Assembly (NCBI RefSeq): GCF_026672255.1
Contig: NZ_JAPOHA010000006.1
Span: 142,418 to 206,417, forward strand
Direction: 5' to 3'
Origin: Caproiciproducens galactitolivorans
GTDB lineage: Bacteria > Bacillota > Clostridia > Oscillospirales > Acutalibacteraceae
DNA length: 64,000 nt
The notes below the pieces were generated by a model. That model saw only the letters and a program-made list of their open reading frames with translations, was not told the origin of the DNA and made no database searches. Made by a program: the position numbers and the translations under genes. Below, in pieces: positions 43,380-51,149 of this stretch. How positions within the stretch are numbered: position 1 is the stretch's first letter; each line of letters opens with the position of its first letter.

Positions 43380-43474
43380 AACTTTAGCAAACTAAAATTT
43401 CTTATATAAATTTTTCACTTTTATTCGCGGAATTGGTTTATAAAAGATTTCATGCGCGCTTTGGACAAAGAACT

Positions 43475-43505
43475 GGCCGTCCCATACGCAACATACGGGA
43501 CGGCC
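43475..43505. terminator. Hairpin downstream of the flippase gene (distal)
   Basis: Nine-pair stem GGCCGTCCC / GGGACGGCC with a 13-base loop. T-run poor. It may back up the neighbouring terminator. Confidence 0.5.
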
Positions 43506-43511
43506 TAACGT

Positions 43512-43538
43512 AAAAAACGCCCGGCATAAGCCGAGCGC
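43512..43538 (-). terminator. Terminator of the flippase gene
   Basis: Minus-strand hairpin CGCTCGGC / GCCGGGCG with loop TTAT, followed by TTTTTTACG, about 100 bases after the gene. Confidence 0.7.
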
Positions 43539-43636
43539 TTTTGTATAATAAAACTCTTTTCTATATATATGTAATGAAAATACACCGTTCTTCGTCAGCA
43601 ATCCGCAATATAGTAATAAGGTATATAGAATTTGTA

Positions 43637-44950
43637 TTACTTTTTGATAACCCGCTTGACGATTGCAATTTCTTCACTGCTTGGAATAACCAGCTTATAA
43701 AACGCTGTCTTCGTAAATTTGCAGAAAATCACAATGGAGGTGATTCCCTGCGCGGTCAGTGAAATAGAAGTCGATAATGCCGCACCGTCAATGCCCATGC
43801 TGGGAATCAGCAGAAAGCTGAGGATGATGTTGAACACCACGCCGATGGCGGTCGAGATGATATTCAGCTCCGGTTTGCCGTAGGCCGCGATGGAATTTGC
43901 CAGAACCTTCGCATAGGTAATGAAAATGGAACCTACAATCAGGATGCGCAGCGCGGGAACAGCCGCAACATATTTCGGAAATACGATCGGTACAAAAACC
44001 TGCGCAACCCAAGTCAATAAAAACGCACAGACGAAAGTAATATACGTTACGATTTTACAGGACATCAGCGTCAGTTTAACCTTATCCTCCTGCACCTTCA
44101 TTCCGGCGATTCGGGACATAATGACCATGCTGACGGCATTCGGCAGAAGCCAGACCTGCTCCATCAAGGTGGACGCGAAGGAATAAACGCCGAGCGCGGC
44201 GACTTTGAAATAGCCTTTTACGATAAAATTCGCGGCATAGGTATTTAAATAGGTCAGAATATTGGAAACATGAGACTTTAAGCTGTATTTAACAATGGAA
44301 CCGGCGCTTACAACAATATCGTCTTCCTCCGCAATCTCCTGTTCCGGACTGCGGCGCAGTACCGAAATACACATGAAAATCATTACGACCATAATCAGGA
44401 TACTGGAAAGAATAATCACCATCGGTGTTTTCCAGAAGAATACGCTGAACGCGAAAAGGGTCGTCAGAATCCGCTGGATCAGCGTAATGATATTGTACGC
44501 GCTGAATTTGTTTTCTCCGCGCAGGATACAGGTGTACACCGTGGACAAAAAGGAAAAGATGCCGTAAACGACGGCAAGCACACTGTACAGGAACGGGGTA
44601 TCCGCAAAATAACTGTTCCGAAGAATAAACACACTCGCAAATCCCACAACGGCAATCAGCACGATAATCCAGATGCAGATGGTAGTGAGCGCTTTTTTTA
44701 CGTTTTTCAGGCCGTAGCGCGAGGTGTAATAAATCACCGCCGAGCTGACGCTCATGGACAGAAACGTAACCAGAAGCGTACCGACATACTGCAATTGCGT
44801 AATATATCCTTTGGAAGCCGGGTCCAGAACGCCGGTGATCACCAGCGCGGAGATAAATCCCATTCCCGCTCCGAACAAGGTGGTACCGAAGGTACTCAGC
44901 GCATCACGCACAATTGAACTTCTGATTTTGGGTTCTTTTTTATCTTTCAT
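43637..44950 (-). CDS. Polysaccharide flippase (MATE/Wzx-like, oligosaccharide flippase family)
   Basis: 437 residues with 12-14 predicted helices. The N-terminal part (SIVRDALSTFGTTLFGAGMGFISALVITGVLDPASKGYITQL in sections) matches the polysaccharide-biosynthesis branch of the MOP superfamily, whose members flip undecaprenyl-linked oligosaccharides. There are no glycosyltransferases next to it, so the cargo is unknown. The start is the ATG at 44950 (MKDKKEPKIRS), eight bases after GGAG; a TTG two codons upstream is less likely. It stands between the surface-protein operon and the ECF genes but has its own terminator, so a link to either is speculative. Confidence 0.82.
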   Translation of the reverse strand: MKDKKEPKIRSSIVRDALSTFGTTLFGAGMGFISALVITGVLDPASKGYITQLQYVGTLLVTFLSMSVSSAVIYYTSRYGLKNVKKALTTICIWIIVLIAVVGFASVFILRNSYFADTPFLYSVLAVVYGIFSFLSTVYTCILRGENKFSAYNIITLIQRILTTLFAFSVFFWKTPMVIILSSILIMVVMIFMCISVLRRSPEQEIAEEDDIVVSAGSIVKYSLKSHVSNILTYLNTYAANFIVKGYFKVAALGVYSFASTLMEQVWLLPNAVSMVIMSRIAGMKVQEDKVKLTLMSCKIVTYITFVCAFLLTWVAQVFVPIVFPKYVAAVPALRILIVGSIFITYAKVLANSIAAYGKPELNIISTAIGVVFNIILSFLLIPSMGIDGAALSTSISLTAQGITSIVIFCKFTKTAFYKLVIPSSEEIAIVKRVIKK

Positions 44951-45036
44951 CAGCAATACTCCAATACCTTAATCTGCATAGACATGCATAAGGTATATTA
45001 TAACATGGCAGATAAAAGATAACAATATTTCGGGAA

Positions 45037-45609
45037 TTATTGATGAATCCGGCCGGTAATTTTATTGTCGGCCAGCGCCTTGCGGATGGCAAGGAACAAA
45101 GGAATGGAGACGCAGTCGGCAATAATGGCATTCGTCAGGCTTACACTGGCTTTGGTGATCATCAGCATTTTGACCGCACCCGCGGAGTTGCCCAAGAGCA
45201 TTGCTTCGATATAGGACTTGCTTAAATACAGCGCACTGTAGGTAAGGGAACCCGCAACGGCGGCAAGAATCAGGCGGGAAAGTTTTTTCTTCGTCTGATC
45301 TCCGCCCCTCGCGATGATTCCGCATACAAACGCCATGAGGAATTTAAATACAAGGGTAAACGGCGCGCTGGAAGCCCACCCGCCGGTAATATCGAAAATA
45401 AACGAACCGACCCCCGCGGCAAAGCCTCCGTAAACCGGTCCCAGTACAAAACCGGACAGGATGCAGAACACATTTCCCAGGCTGAGCATCGTTCTGTCGC
45501 CCAGAACGGGAATCGGGATGTTCAGATAGGTGCCTACCAGCACCAGGGCACCCATGAGCCCGGTTAAGGCAATATTTGCGGTTGTTTTCCGATTTTTTGC
45601 TGCATTCAT
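45037..45609 (-). CDS. ECF transporter substrate-binding (S) component, first type
   Basis: 190 residues with about six helices and the ECF S-component signature: a short helix 1 with ANIALTGLMGALVLVGTYL, then NVFCILSGFVLGPVYGGFAAGVGSFIFDI, where Ala-rich helix 1 docks on the EcfT module. S components bind a vitamin or metal with high affinity and share the general EcfA/A'/T machinery, which is not encoded here. Adjacent to a second S component and divergent from a MocR/PdxR-type regulator; vitamin B6 or a related compound is therefore a reasonable guess. GGAGG precedes the ATG. The gene follows its neighbour by 13 bases. Confidence 0.85.
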   Translation of the reverse strand: MNAAKNRKTTANIALTGLMGALVLVGTYLNIPIPVLGDRTMLSLGNVFCILSGFVLGPVYGGFAAGVGSFIFDITGGWASSAPFTLVFKFLMAFVCGIIARGGDQTKKKLSRLILAAVAGSLTYSALYLSKSYIEAMLLGNSAGAVKMLMITKASVSLTNAIIADCVSIPLFLAIRKALADNKITGRIHQ

Positions 45610-45622
45610 AAAAAGTTCCTCC

Positions 45623-46153
45623 TTAGCCGCGCATTTCCGTCAGGCTGATGCGGTTTTTAAGATTCGCCCTGTCAAGCGCGTTGCCGGCAAGAATATAAAT
45701 GACCGCGCTCGAGCCCGCCTGAATCAGGTTTGCGGGGATTTCCACCAGCGGGGAAACAAAGCTGTGGTAGAGAATCGATTCCGTAAGATAATATCCGCCG
45801 ACGCAGATAACGCCGGCAAAAATTGCGGCGGCAATATTCCGCTTCGTTATGATCTTTTTGCCCGCCGAAGCAAAGCAAAGAACCATTGCGGATTTAATCA
45901 GAAAGGTCGGGATCGCATAAACGACGCTTCCGGTCATCGCGTCGGACATCGCTTCCCCGATTCCGCCCGCCGCAACGGCAAGCGGCGTTGGCAGGATGCT
46001 GGCCGCAAGGTAAAGCACCGCGTCGCCCAGATGGATATATCCGCCCGTTGCCGGGGTCGGAATGTGCAATACATACGCCGTAACCAAAAAAATCAGCGCG
46101 GCAAATAATGCCGTTAAAACATAGGTTTTTGTGTTGTATTGTTTCGTATTCAT
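45623..46153 (-). CDS. ECF transporter substrate-binding (S) component, second type
   Basis: 176 residues with about five or six helices: VLTALFAALIFLVTAYVLHI, GGYIHLGDAVLYLAASILP, LAVAAGGIGEAMSDAMTGS and YAIPTFLIKSAMVL. The GxIHLGDAxxYLAAxxLP pattern matches a subgroup of bacterial S components found with many vitamin regulons. The start is the ATG at 46153 after GGGAG; the longer frame is rejected. First gene of the two-gene operon. The promoter lies in the divergent region shared with the PdxR-type gene and overlaps its probable operator. Confidence 0.85.
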   Translation of the reverse strand: MNTKQYNTKTYVLTALFAALIFLVTAYVLHIPTPATGGYIHLGDAVLYLAASILPTPLAVAAGGIGEAMSDAMTGSVVYAIPTFLIKSAMVLCFASAGKKIITKRNIAAAIFAGVICVGGYYLTESILYHSFVSPLVEIPANLIQAGSSAVIYILAGNALDRANLKNRISLTEMRG

Positions 46154-46172
46154 AAAATTTACTCCCATTTCC

Positions 46173-46260
46173 TTGATCTGCTTTAAAGCTGTGCTATAAT
46201 AATAGCGGATAACTGTTCATATTGAAATATACAGTTTATAAAAATTTGATCAGTACAGTT
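46173..46260. promoter_or_regulatory. Divergent promoter region of the ECF operon and PdxR-type gene
   Basis: Minus strand: TTTCAA (46222-46227), 17-base spacer, TATTAT (46199-46204) for the ECF genes. Plus strand: TTGATC (46173-46178), 16-base spacer, TATAAT (46195-46200) for the regulator. Three AACTGT/ACAGTT units lie at 46211-46216, 46231-46236 and 46255-46260, the first two as an inverted pair. They fall in the ECF promoter and just after the regulator's start point, consistent with autorepression and control of uptake. Confidence 0.6.
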
Positions 46261-46273
46261 ATAGGAGAAAACC

Positions 46274-47653
46274 ATGACATACGACTTTCTGCTTTTGGAT
46301 AATCATTCCGATACGCCGCTGTACCAGCAGCTTTACCTCACGATTCAGTCGGCGATTAAGGCCGGGCATCTGAAAAAGGGAGACCGTCTTCCCTCCATAC
46401 GCAAGCTGGCGGAAGATTTAAAGCTGAGCTGTACCACGGTGGAGACCGCCTACCAGCAGCTCAGCGTGGAAGGATATATTCAGTCCCGCCCGCAGCGCGG
46501 CTATTTTGTGCTGACCTCCGCCCGCGACGAAGCCGCAGGGCGGAAACCCGTGCAAATCAGTCCCCATCCTTCCAGCCGCATAGAAATCCGCTACAATTTC
46601 GGGAGCGACAGCGTGGACAGCGAGAATATCGATATCAAAGTCTGGCGCCGCCATATCCGCGAAGTGCTGAACCGGCAGGAGGTCATTGCGGCATACGGCG
46701 AGCATCAGGGCGAACGTGCGCTGCGCGAGGCGCTTTCGGCTTACAGCTACGGCGTGCGCGGGGTCGTCGCCGCGCCGGAGCAAATCGTCATCGGCGCGGG
46801 CACACAGCCGCTGCTTTCCATTTTATGCGGCCTGTTAAGCGATACCGACCGGCGCGTCGCCATGGAAGAACCCGGCTTCTTACAGGCGGAACAGATATTT
46901 TCCGACTGCGGCCTGACCGTTCTGCACCTTCCCTGCGACGAAAACGGAATCCGCATGGACGCGCTGAAAGAAAGCGGCGTCCGGCTTTTGTTCGTCAGCC
47001 CGTCCAACCGGATTCAAACCGGCATGAGCCTGCCGATGAGCCGGCGCTATGAATTGTTAAGCTGGGCGCAGGAAACCGGCGCGATTCTGATTGAGGACGA
47101 TTATAACGGTGAACTGCGCTATAACGCCAGACCCATCCCCGCCATGCAGGGCATGGGCGGCGAACAAATCGTTTACATCGGCTCGTTTTCCAAACTGCTT
47201 TTGCCCTCCGTCCGAATCGGCTACATGGCGCTGCCCCCGAAACTGCTGGAACGCTACCGCGCGCGGGCAAACCGCTACAACCAGACCGCCTCAAAAATCG
47301 AGCAGCTTGCCCTGAGCAGCTATGTAAAAAGCGGGCAGATGGAACGCCAGCTTAGGCGGCTGCGCAAGCTTTACGCCGCGAAAAGCACCCGGCTGATCAA
47401 GGCCCTGAAAAACGCTTTTGGCAGCCGTATGGAAATTCTGCTGGAAGAAACCCTGCTCAGCGTGATTCTGACGGTAAAATCCGAGAATACCGCGGAGGAA
47501 CTGTGCGATCTTGCGGCAAAGCAGGGCGTGGCCATCCGGCCGGTAAAGGATTCCAACCCGCCGAAGGTCATGCTCGGGTTTGCGGGGATTCCCCTCAGCG
47601 ATATCGAAAGCGCGGTCGGCTGCCTGAAATCCGCCTGGAAATTTGATCGCTGA
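46274..47653 (+). CDS. MocR/PdxR-family regulator (GntR DNA-binding domain fused to an aminotransferase domain)
   Basis: 459 residues. N-terminal winged helix (TPLYQQLYLTIQSAIKAGHL, KKGDRLPSIRKLAEDLKLS, TVETAYQQLSVEGYI) and a fold-type I aminotransferase-like domain with FVSPSNRIQTGMSLPMSRR, LIEDDYNGELRY and the PLP-binding Lys of GSFSKLLLPSVRIGYM. MocR proteins use PLP as effector. PdxR-type members control vitamin B6 synthesis or salvage. Divergent from two ECF S-component genes, which suggests it governs B6 vitamer uptake. AGGAG precedes the ATG. GC-rich codons explain the long antisense frames. Confidence 0.9.
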   Translation: MTYDFLLLDNHSDTPLYQQLYLTIQSAIKAGHLKKGDRLPSIRKLAEDLKLSCTTVETAYQQLSVEGYIQSRPQRGYFVLTSARDEAAGRKPVQISPHPSSRIEIRYNFGSDSVDSENIDIKVWRRHIREVLNRQEVIAAYGEHQGERALREALSAYSYGVRGVVAAPEQIVIGAGTQPLLSILCGLLSDTDRRVAMEEPGFLQAEQIFSDCGLTVLHLPCDENGIRMDALKESGVRLLFVSPSNRIQTGMSLPMSRRYELLSWAQETGAILIEDDYNGELRYNARPIPAMQGMGGEQIVYIGSFSKLLLPSVRIGYMALPPKLLERYRARANRYNQTASKIEQLALSSYVKSGQMERQLRRLRKLYAAKSTRLIKALKNAFGSRMEILLEETLLSVILTVKSENTAEELCDLAAKQGVAIRPVKDSNPPKVMLGFAGIPLSDIESAVGCLKSAWKFDR

Positions 47654-47682
47654 TTGTTATTTCCTTCATAGCGTAGTAGAAT
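47654..47682 (+). promoter_or_regulatory. pepT promoter
   Basis: TTGTTA (47654-47659), 17-base spacer and TAGAAT (47677-47682), just after the preceding stop codon. Confidence 0.6.
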
Positions 47683-47714
47683 AGAAAAGAATACCAATAT
47701 AAGGAGTAAGACCG

Positions 47715-48932
47715 ATGAAAGCATATGAAAGATTATTAAAATATGTCACATTCGACACGACTTCGGACGAGAATGCGCCGGAAGACCGCTGCCCCAGCAC
47801 AAAAAAGCAAAAGATGCTTGCCAATGCGCTGGTTGAAGAAATGAAAGCGCTGGGAATGGACGACGCCCAGATGGACGCCGACGGTTATGTTTACGGCACG
47901 CTGCCCGCCAACTGCAACGAAAAAGTGCCGGTGATCGGACTGATCGCCCACATGGATACCAGCCCTTCCGCAAAGGGCGCGGATATCAAAGCCCGGATTG
48001 TTAAAAATTACGACGGCGGCGACATCCTGCTCAACGCGGAACACAAGATTGTTATGAGCCCGGAAAAATTTGAAAGCCTTGCGGATTATAAAGGCAAGGA
48101 CCTGATCGTAACCGACGGCACCACGCTTCTTGGCGCCGACGATAAGGCCGGTGTGGCGGAAATTCTGACTGCGGCCGAGCGGCTGAAGAACGGCGGCGTG
48201 AAGCACGGGAAAATTGCGGTTGCCTTTACGCCGGACGAGGAAATCGGGCGCGGCGCGGACAAGTTCGATGTGAATCGTCTGGGCGCGGATTTTGCCTATA
48301 CAGTCGACGGCGGCAAGCTGGGCGAGATCGAGTACGAGAATTTTAACGCGGCGGCCGCCGTTGTTACCGTAAACGGCGTGAACATCCATCCGGGTGACGC
48401 AAAAAACCGGATGAAAAATGCGCAGCTGATGGCGATCGAATTCAATTCCATGCTGCCCCCGAACGAGATTCCCGCCTGCACGGAAGGCTACGAAGGCTTC
48501 CATCATCTGTGCCATATGGAGGGCGACGAGGAAAAAGCCGTTCTCCGCTATATTATCCGCGACCACGATATGGACAAGTTCCGGGAGAAGAAGGCGCGCT
48601 TCGAAAAAATCGCCGGATATCTGAATGAAAAATACGGTGAAGATACGATTGAACTGGATATGTGTGATTCCTATTATAATATGAAAGAAAAAATCGTTCC
48701 GCATATGCACATCATCGACCGGGCACAGAAAGCCATGCGCGACGCGGGCGTGGAACCGGAAATCGTGGCCATCCGCGGCGGAACGGACGGCGCGCGCCTG
48801 TCGTTCATGGGTCTGCCCTGCCCCAACCTTTCCACCGGCGGCCACAATTTCCACGGCCGTTTCGAATACATTCCGGTGCAATCGATGGACAGCATGGTCG
48901 AAGTATTAATCAACATTGTAAAAGCATTCTGA
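47715..48932 (+). CDS. pepT: Peptidase T (tripeptide aminopeptidase)
   Basis: 405-residue M20B di-zinc enzyme that removes N-terminal residues from tripeptides in the cytosol. It opens YERLLKYVTFDTTSDE. Metal site residues are in GLIAHMDTSPSA, LLGADDKAGVAEI, TPDEEIGRGADKFD (Glu base), YTVDGGKLGEIEYENFNAA and the C-terminal STGGHNFHGRFEY. The RGGTDGARLSFMGLPCPN segment closes the active site. AAGGAG is correctly spaced. With the M29 aminopeptidase it supports peptide-derived amino acid use. Confidence 0.95.
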   Translation: MKAYERLLKYVTFDTTSDENAPEDRCPSTKKQKMLANALVEEMKALGMDDAQMDADGYVYGTLPANCNEKVPVIGLIAHMDTSPSAKGADIKARIVKNYDGGDILLNAEHKIVMSPEKFESLADYKGKDLIVTDGTTLLGADDKAGVAEILTAAERLKNGGVKHGKIAVAFTPDEEIGRGADKFDVNRLGADFAYTVDGGKLGEIEYENFNAAAAVVTVNGVNIHPGDAKNRMKNAQLMAIEFNSMLPPNEIPACTEGYEGFHHLCHMEGDEEKAVLRYIIRDHDMDKFREKKARFEKIAGYLNEKYGEDTIELDMCDSYYNMKEKIVPHMHIIDRAQKAMRDAGVEPEIVAIRGGTDGARLSFMGLPCPNLSTGGHNFHGRFEYIPVQSMDSMVEVLINIVKAF

Positions 48933-48978
48933 ATTTTCATATCGCTTTTCATGCAAAAATATGATATAGTAAAGTGAT

Positions 48979-48998
48979 AAAGCGCCTCCGCTTTTTTC
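48979..48998 (+). terminator. Weak terminator after pepT
   Basis: Short stem AAGCG / CGCTT with loop CCTC, followed by TTTTCC. Confidence 0.4.
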
Positions 48999-49019
48999 CG
49001 GAATATTCTAGGAATTTCA

Positions 49020-49048
49020 TTGAAGCGCAAGGGGCTTTATGGTATAAT
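49020..49048 (+). promoter_or_regulatory. Promoter of the aspS-gatCAB operon
   Basis: TTGAAG (49020-49025), 17-base spacer and TATAAT (49043-49048), about 40 bases before aspS. The leader is too short for a T-box. Confidence 0.7.
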
Positions 49049-49090
49049 TTTATTTTATAATATAGAAATGCTAAAGGGGATTAAGGGATT

Positions 49091-50842
49091 ATGATTTGTG
49101 TCAACCAATATCGCACGCATCTGTGCGGTGAAATCAGCGAAAAAGAGATTGGCCGGGAAGTGCGCGTCGCAGGCTGGATCGAAAATATCCGCGACCACGG
49201 CGGCGTGAAATTCGTTGATCTGCGCGACCATTACGGGGTCGTTCAGATCGTTATTTACGACAATAATCTGCTGAATAATGTCACAAAAGAATCCACCGTT
49301 TCCGCTGCCGGCAAGGTCGTGCTGCGTGACGAGGATACCATTAATCCCAAAATAAATACCGGCACGGTGGAAGTGAAGGTGACTTCGCTCACCGTGCTGG
49401 GCAAATCGCTTTCCAATCTGCCGTTCGAGGTGGAGCTTTCGAAAGAAACCAAAGAGGACGTGCGCTTAAAGTACCGTTTCCTCGATTTGCGCAATCCGAA
49501 GGTGCATCAGAACATCGTCCTTCGTTCTCAGATTCTTTCCTTCCTGCGCAGCAAGATGACGGAACTGGGCTTTCTGGAAATTCAGACGCCGATTCTTTCC
49601 GCTTCCTCCCCGGAGGGCGCGCGGGATTATCTGATTCCAAGCCGGAAACACCCGGGCAAATTTTACGCGCTTCCGCAGGCTCCGCAGATCTTTAAGCAGC
49701 TTCTGATGGTATCCGGTTTCGACCGCTATTTTCAGATTGCGCCCTGCTTCCGCGATGAAGACGCCCGCGCGGACCGTTCCCCGGGCGAATTTTACCAGCT
49801 CGATTTCGAAATGGCATTCGCCACGCAGGAGGATGTCTTCTCCGTTGCGGAGGAAGTCCTGAGCGAAACGTTTTCTATGTTCTCCAATAAAAGGGTTTCC
49901 AAAGCGCCGTTTGTGCGCATTCCGTTTAAGGAAGCCATGCTGAAATACGGCACGGATAAACCGGACCTTCGCAACCCGCTGGAAATCATCGATATTTCCG
50001 ATTTATTTGAAAATACCGGCTTTGCCCCGTTCAAAGGCAAAACCGTTCGGGCGATCAACGTTCCGGACTGCGCTTCCCAGCCGAAGAGCTTCTTTGAAAA
50101 CATGCTGAAATTTGCAACGGAGATCGGCATGAAGGGTCTCGGTTATATCAGCGTAACCGATGAGAATGAATACAAAGGCCCGATCAACAAATACCTGTCC
50201 GAGGAAGACCGCGCGGAACTTATCCGCCGCTCCGGACTGAAACCCGGCTGCGTCATCTTCTTTATTGCGGACGACCGCGAAAACGCGCCGAAGCTCGCCG
50301 GGCAGATTCGCACAGAGCTTGGCGAAAGGCTGAACCGGATTGACAAAGACTCCTATCAGATGTGCTTCATTGTTGATTTCCCGATGTACGAAATCGACGA
50401 AGAAACCGGCAATTATATCTTCACCCACAACCCGTTTTCCATGCCGCAGGGCGGTATGGACGCGCTGCTCCATAAAAAGCCGGAGGACATTCTGGCGTAT
50501 CAGTATGATATTGTCTGCAACGGCGTGGAGCTTTCTTCCGGCGCAGTCCGGAACCACGATCTTGAAGTGATGGTCAAGGCGTTCGAAATCGCCGGCTACA
50601 CCGAAGAAGACATCAAAAATAAGTTCACCTCGCTTTATAACGCCTTCCAGTACGGCGCACCGCCGCACGCCGGTATGGCGCCGGGCGTAGACCGCATGAT
50701 CATGCTTCTGACCGGCGAGGAAAACATCCGCGAGGTCATCGCGTTCCCGATGAACTCCAACGCGCAGGACGTGCTGATGGGCGCGCCGAACGAGGTTACC
50801 GAACAGCAGCTGCGCGAAGTGCATATCCGCCTGAGAAAATAA
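49091..50842 (+). CDS. aspS: Aspartyl-tRNA synthetase (probably acting on tRNA-Asp and tRNA-Asn)
   Basis: 583-residue class IIb synthetase of the bacterial type. The N-terminal OB anticodon domain has VRVAGWIENIRDHGGVKFVDLRDHYG. Motif 2 is FRDEDARADRSPGEFYQLDFEMAF, a GAD insertion domain follows, and motif 3 is GAPPHAGMAPGVDRMIMLL. The operon with gatC, gatA and gatB suggests it also charges tRNA-Asn with Asp, which GatCAB then amidates, but discrimination cannot be judged by eye. Ribosome site GGGGATTAAGGG. A long antisense frame over this gene is an artefact of codon composition. Confidence 0.95.
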   Translation: MICVNQYRTHLCGEISEKEIGREVRVAGWIENIRDHGGVKFVDLRDHYGVVQIVIYDNNLLNNVTKESTVSAAGKVVLRDEDTINPKINTGTVEVKVTSLTVLGKSLSNLPFEVELSKETKEDVRLKYRFLDLRNPKVHQNIVLRSQILSFLRSKMTELGFLEIQTPILSASSPEGARDYLIPSRKHPGKFYALPQAPQIFKQLLMVSGFDRYFQIAPCFRDEDARADRSPGEFYQLDFEMAFATQEDVFSVAEEVLSETFSMFSNKRVSKAPFVRIPFKEAMLKYGTDKPDLRNPLEIIDISDLFENTGFAPFKGKTVRAINVPDCASQPKSFFENMLKFATEIGMKGLGYISVTDENEYKGPINKYLSEEDRAELIRRSGLKPGCVIFFIADDRENAPKLAGQIRTELGERLNRIDKDSYQMCFIVDFPMYEIDEETGNYIFTHNPFSMPQGGMDALLHKKPEDILAYQYDIVCNGVELSSGAVRNHDLEVMVKAFEIAGYTEEDIKNKFTSLYNAFQYGAPPHAGMAPGVDRMIMLLTGEENIREVIAFPMNSNAQDVLMGAPNEVTEQQLREVHIRLRK

Positions 50843-50861
50843 AGCCGAAGGAGGCATCCGC

Positions 50862-51140
50862 ATGGTCACCCATGAAGAGATATTGAATATCGCGAATCTG
50901 GCAAAGCTCTCCGTCAGCCCCGAAGAGCTGGACGAGCTTACAAAGGATATGAACGAGATTATCGGCTTTGCCGATACCATTAACGCCGCCTGCCCGCAGG
51001 CGTCCGATTTTGATAATATCAACGGCCTGTCCAACGCCTTCCGGGAGGATATCGTCGTCCCTTCCTATGACCGGGAGGAAATTCTGAAAAATGCCGAAAG
51101 CCGGGACGACGGATACTTTCTGGTTAAAAAACGCATGTAG
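50862..51140 (+). CDS. gatC: Aspartyl/glutamyl-tRNA amidotransferase subunit C
   Basis: 92 residues. A GatC fold: VTHEEILNIANLAKLSVSPEELDEL, then KDMNEIIGFADTINAA, and REDIVVPSYDREEIL. GatC wraps around GatA and stabilises the GatAB complex. AGGAGG precedes the ATG, 19 bases after the aspS stop. Central gene of the aspS-gatCAB operon. Confidence 0.93.
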   Translation: MVTHEEILNIANLAKLSVSPEELDELTKDMNEIIGFADTINAACPQASDFDNINGLSNAFREDIVVPSYDREEILKNAESRDDGYFLVKKRM

Positions 51141-51149
51141 GAGGTACGG

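Larger units (their letters stand above)
43261..43636. other. 376-base gap with the surface-operon promoter region and two terminators
   Basis: No gene is seen. The left part is the AT-rich leader of the VWA gene with paired AGTCACA direct repeats (43362-43379). The middle holds two hairpins that end the flippase transcript. The right part (43540-43636) is AT-rich with nothing recognisable. Confidence 0.5.

Noticed and set aside
47736..48881. Long open frame antisense to pepT (381 codons)
   Set aside because: It lies wholly opposite a clear pepT with all metal motifs, has no ribosome site and its translation resembles no protein. It is a by-product of GC-rich third positions.
48933..49090. 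Possible T-box leader before aspS
   Set aside because: The promoter lies at 49020-49048, leaving a leader of about 35 bases, and no T-box or stem I motifs are seen.
50003..51034. Long open frame antisense to aspS and gatC (343 codons)
   Set aside because: It is opposite conserved synthetase motifs, spans a gene boundary and has no start signals.
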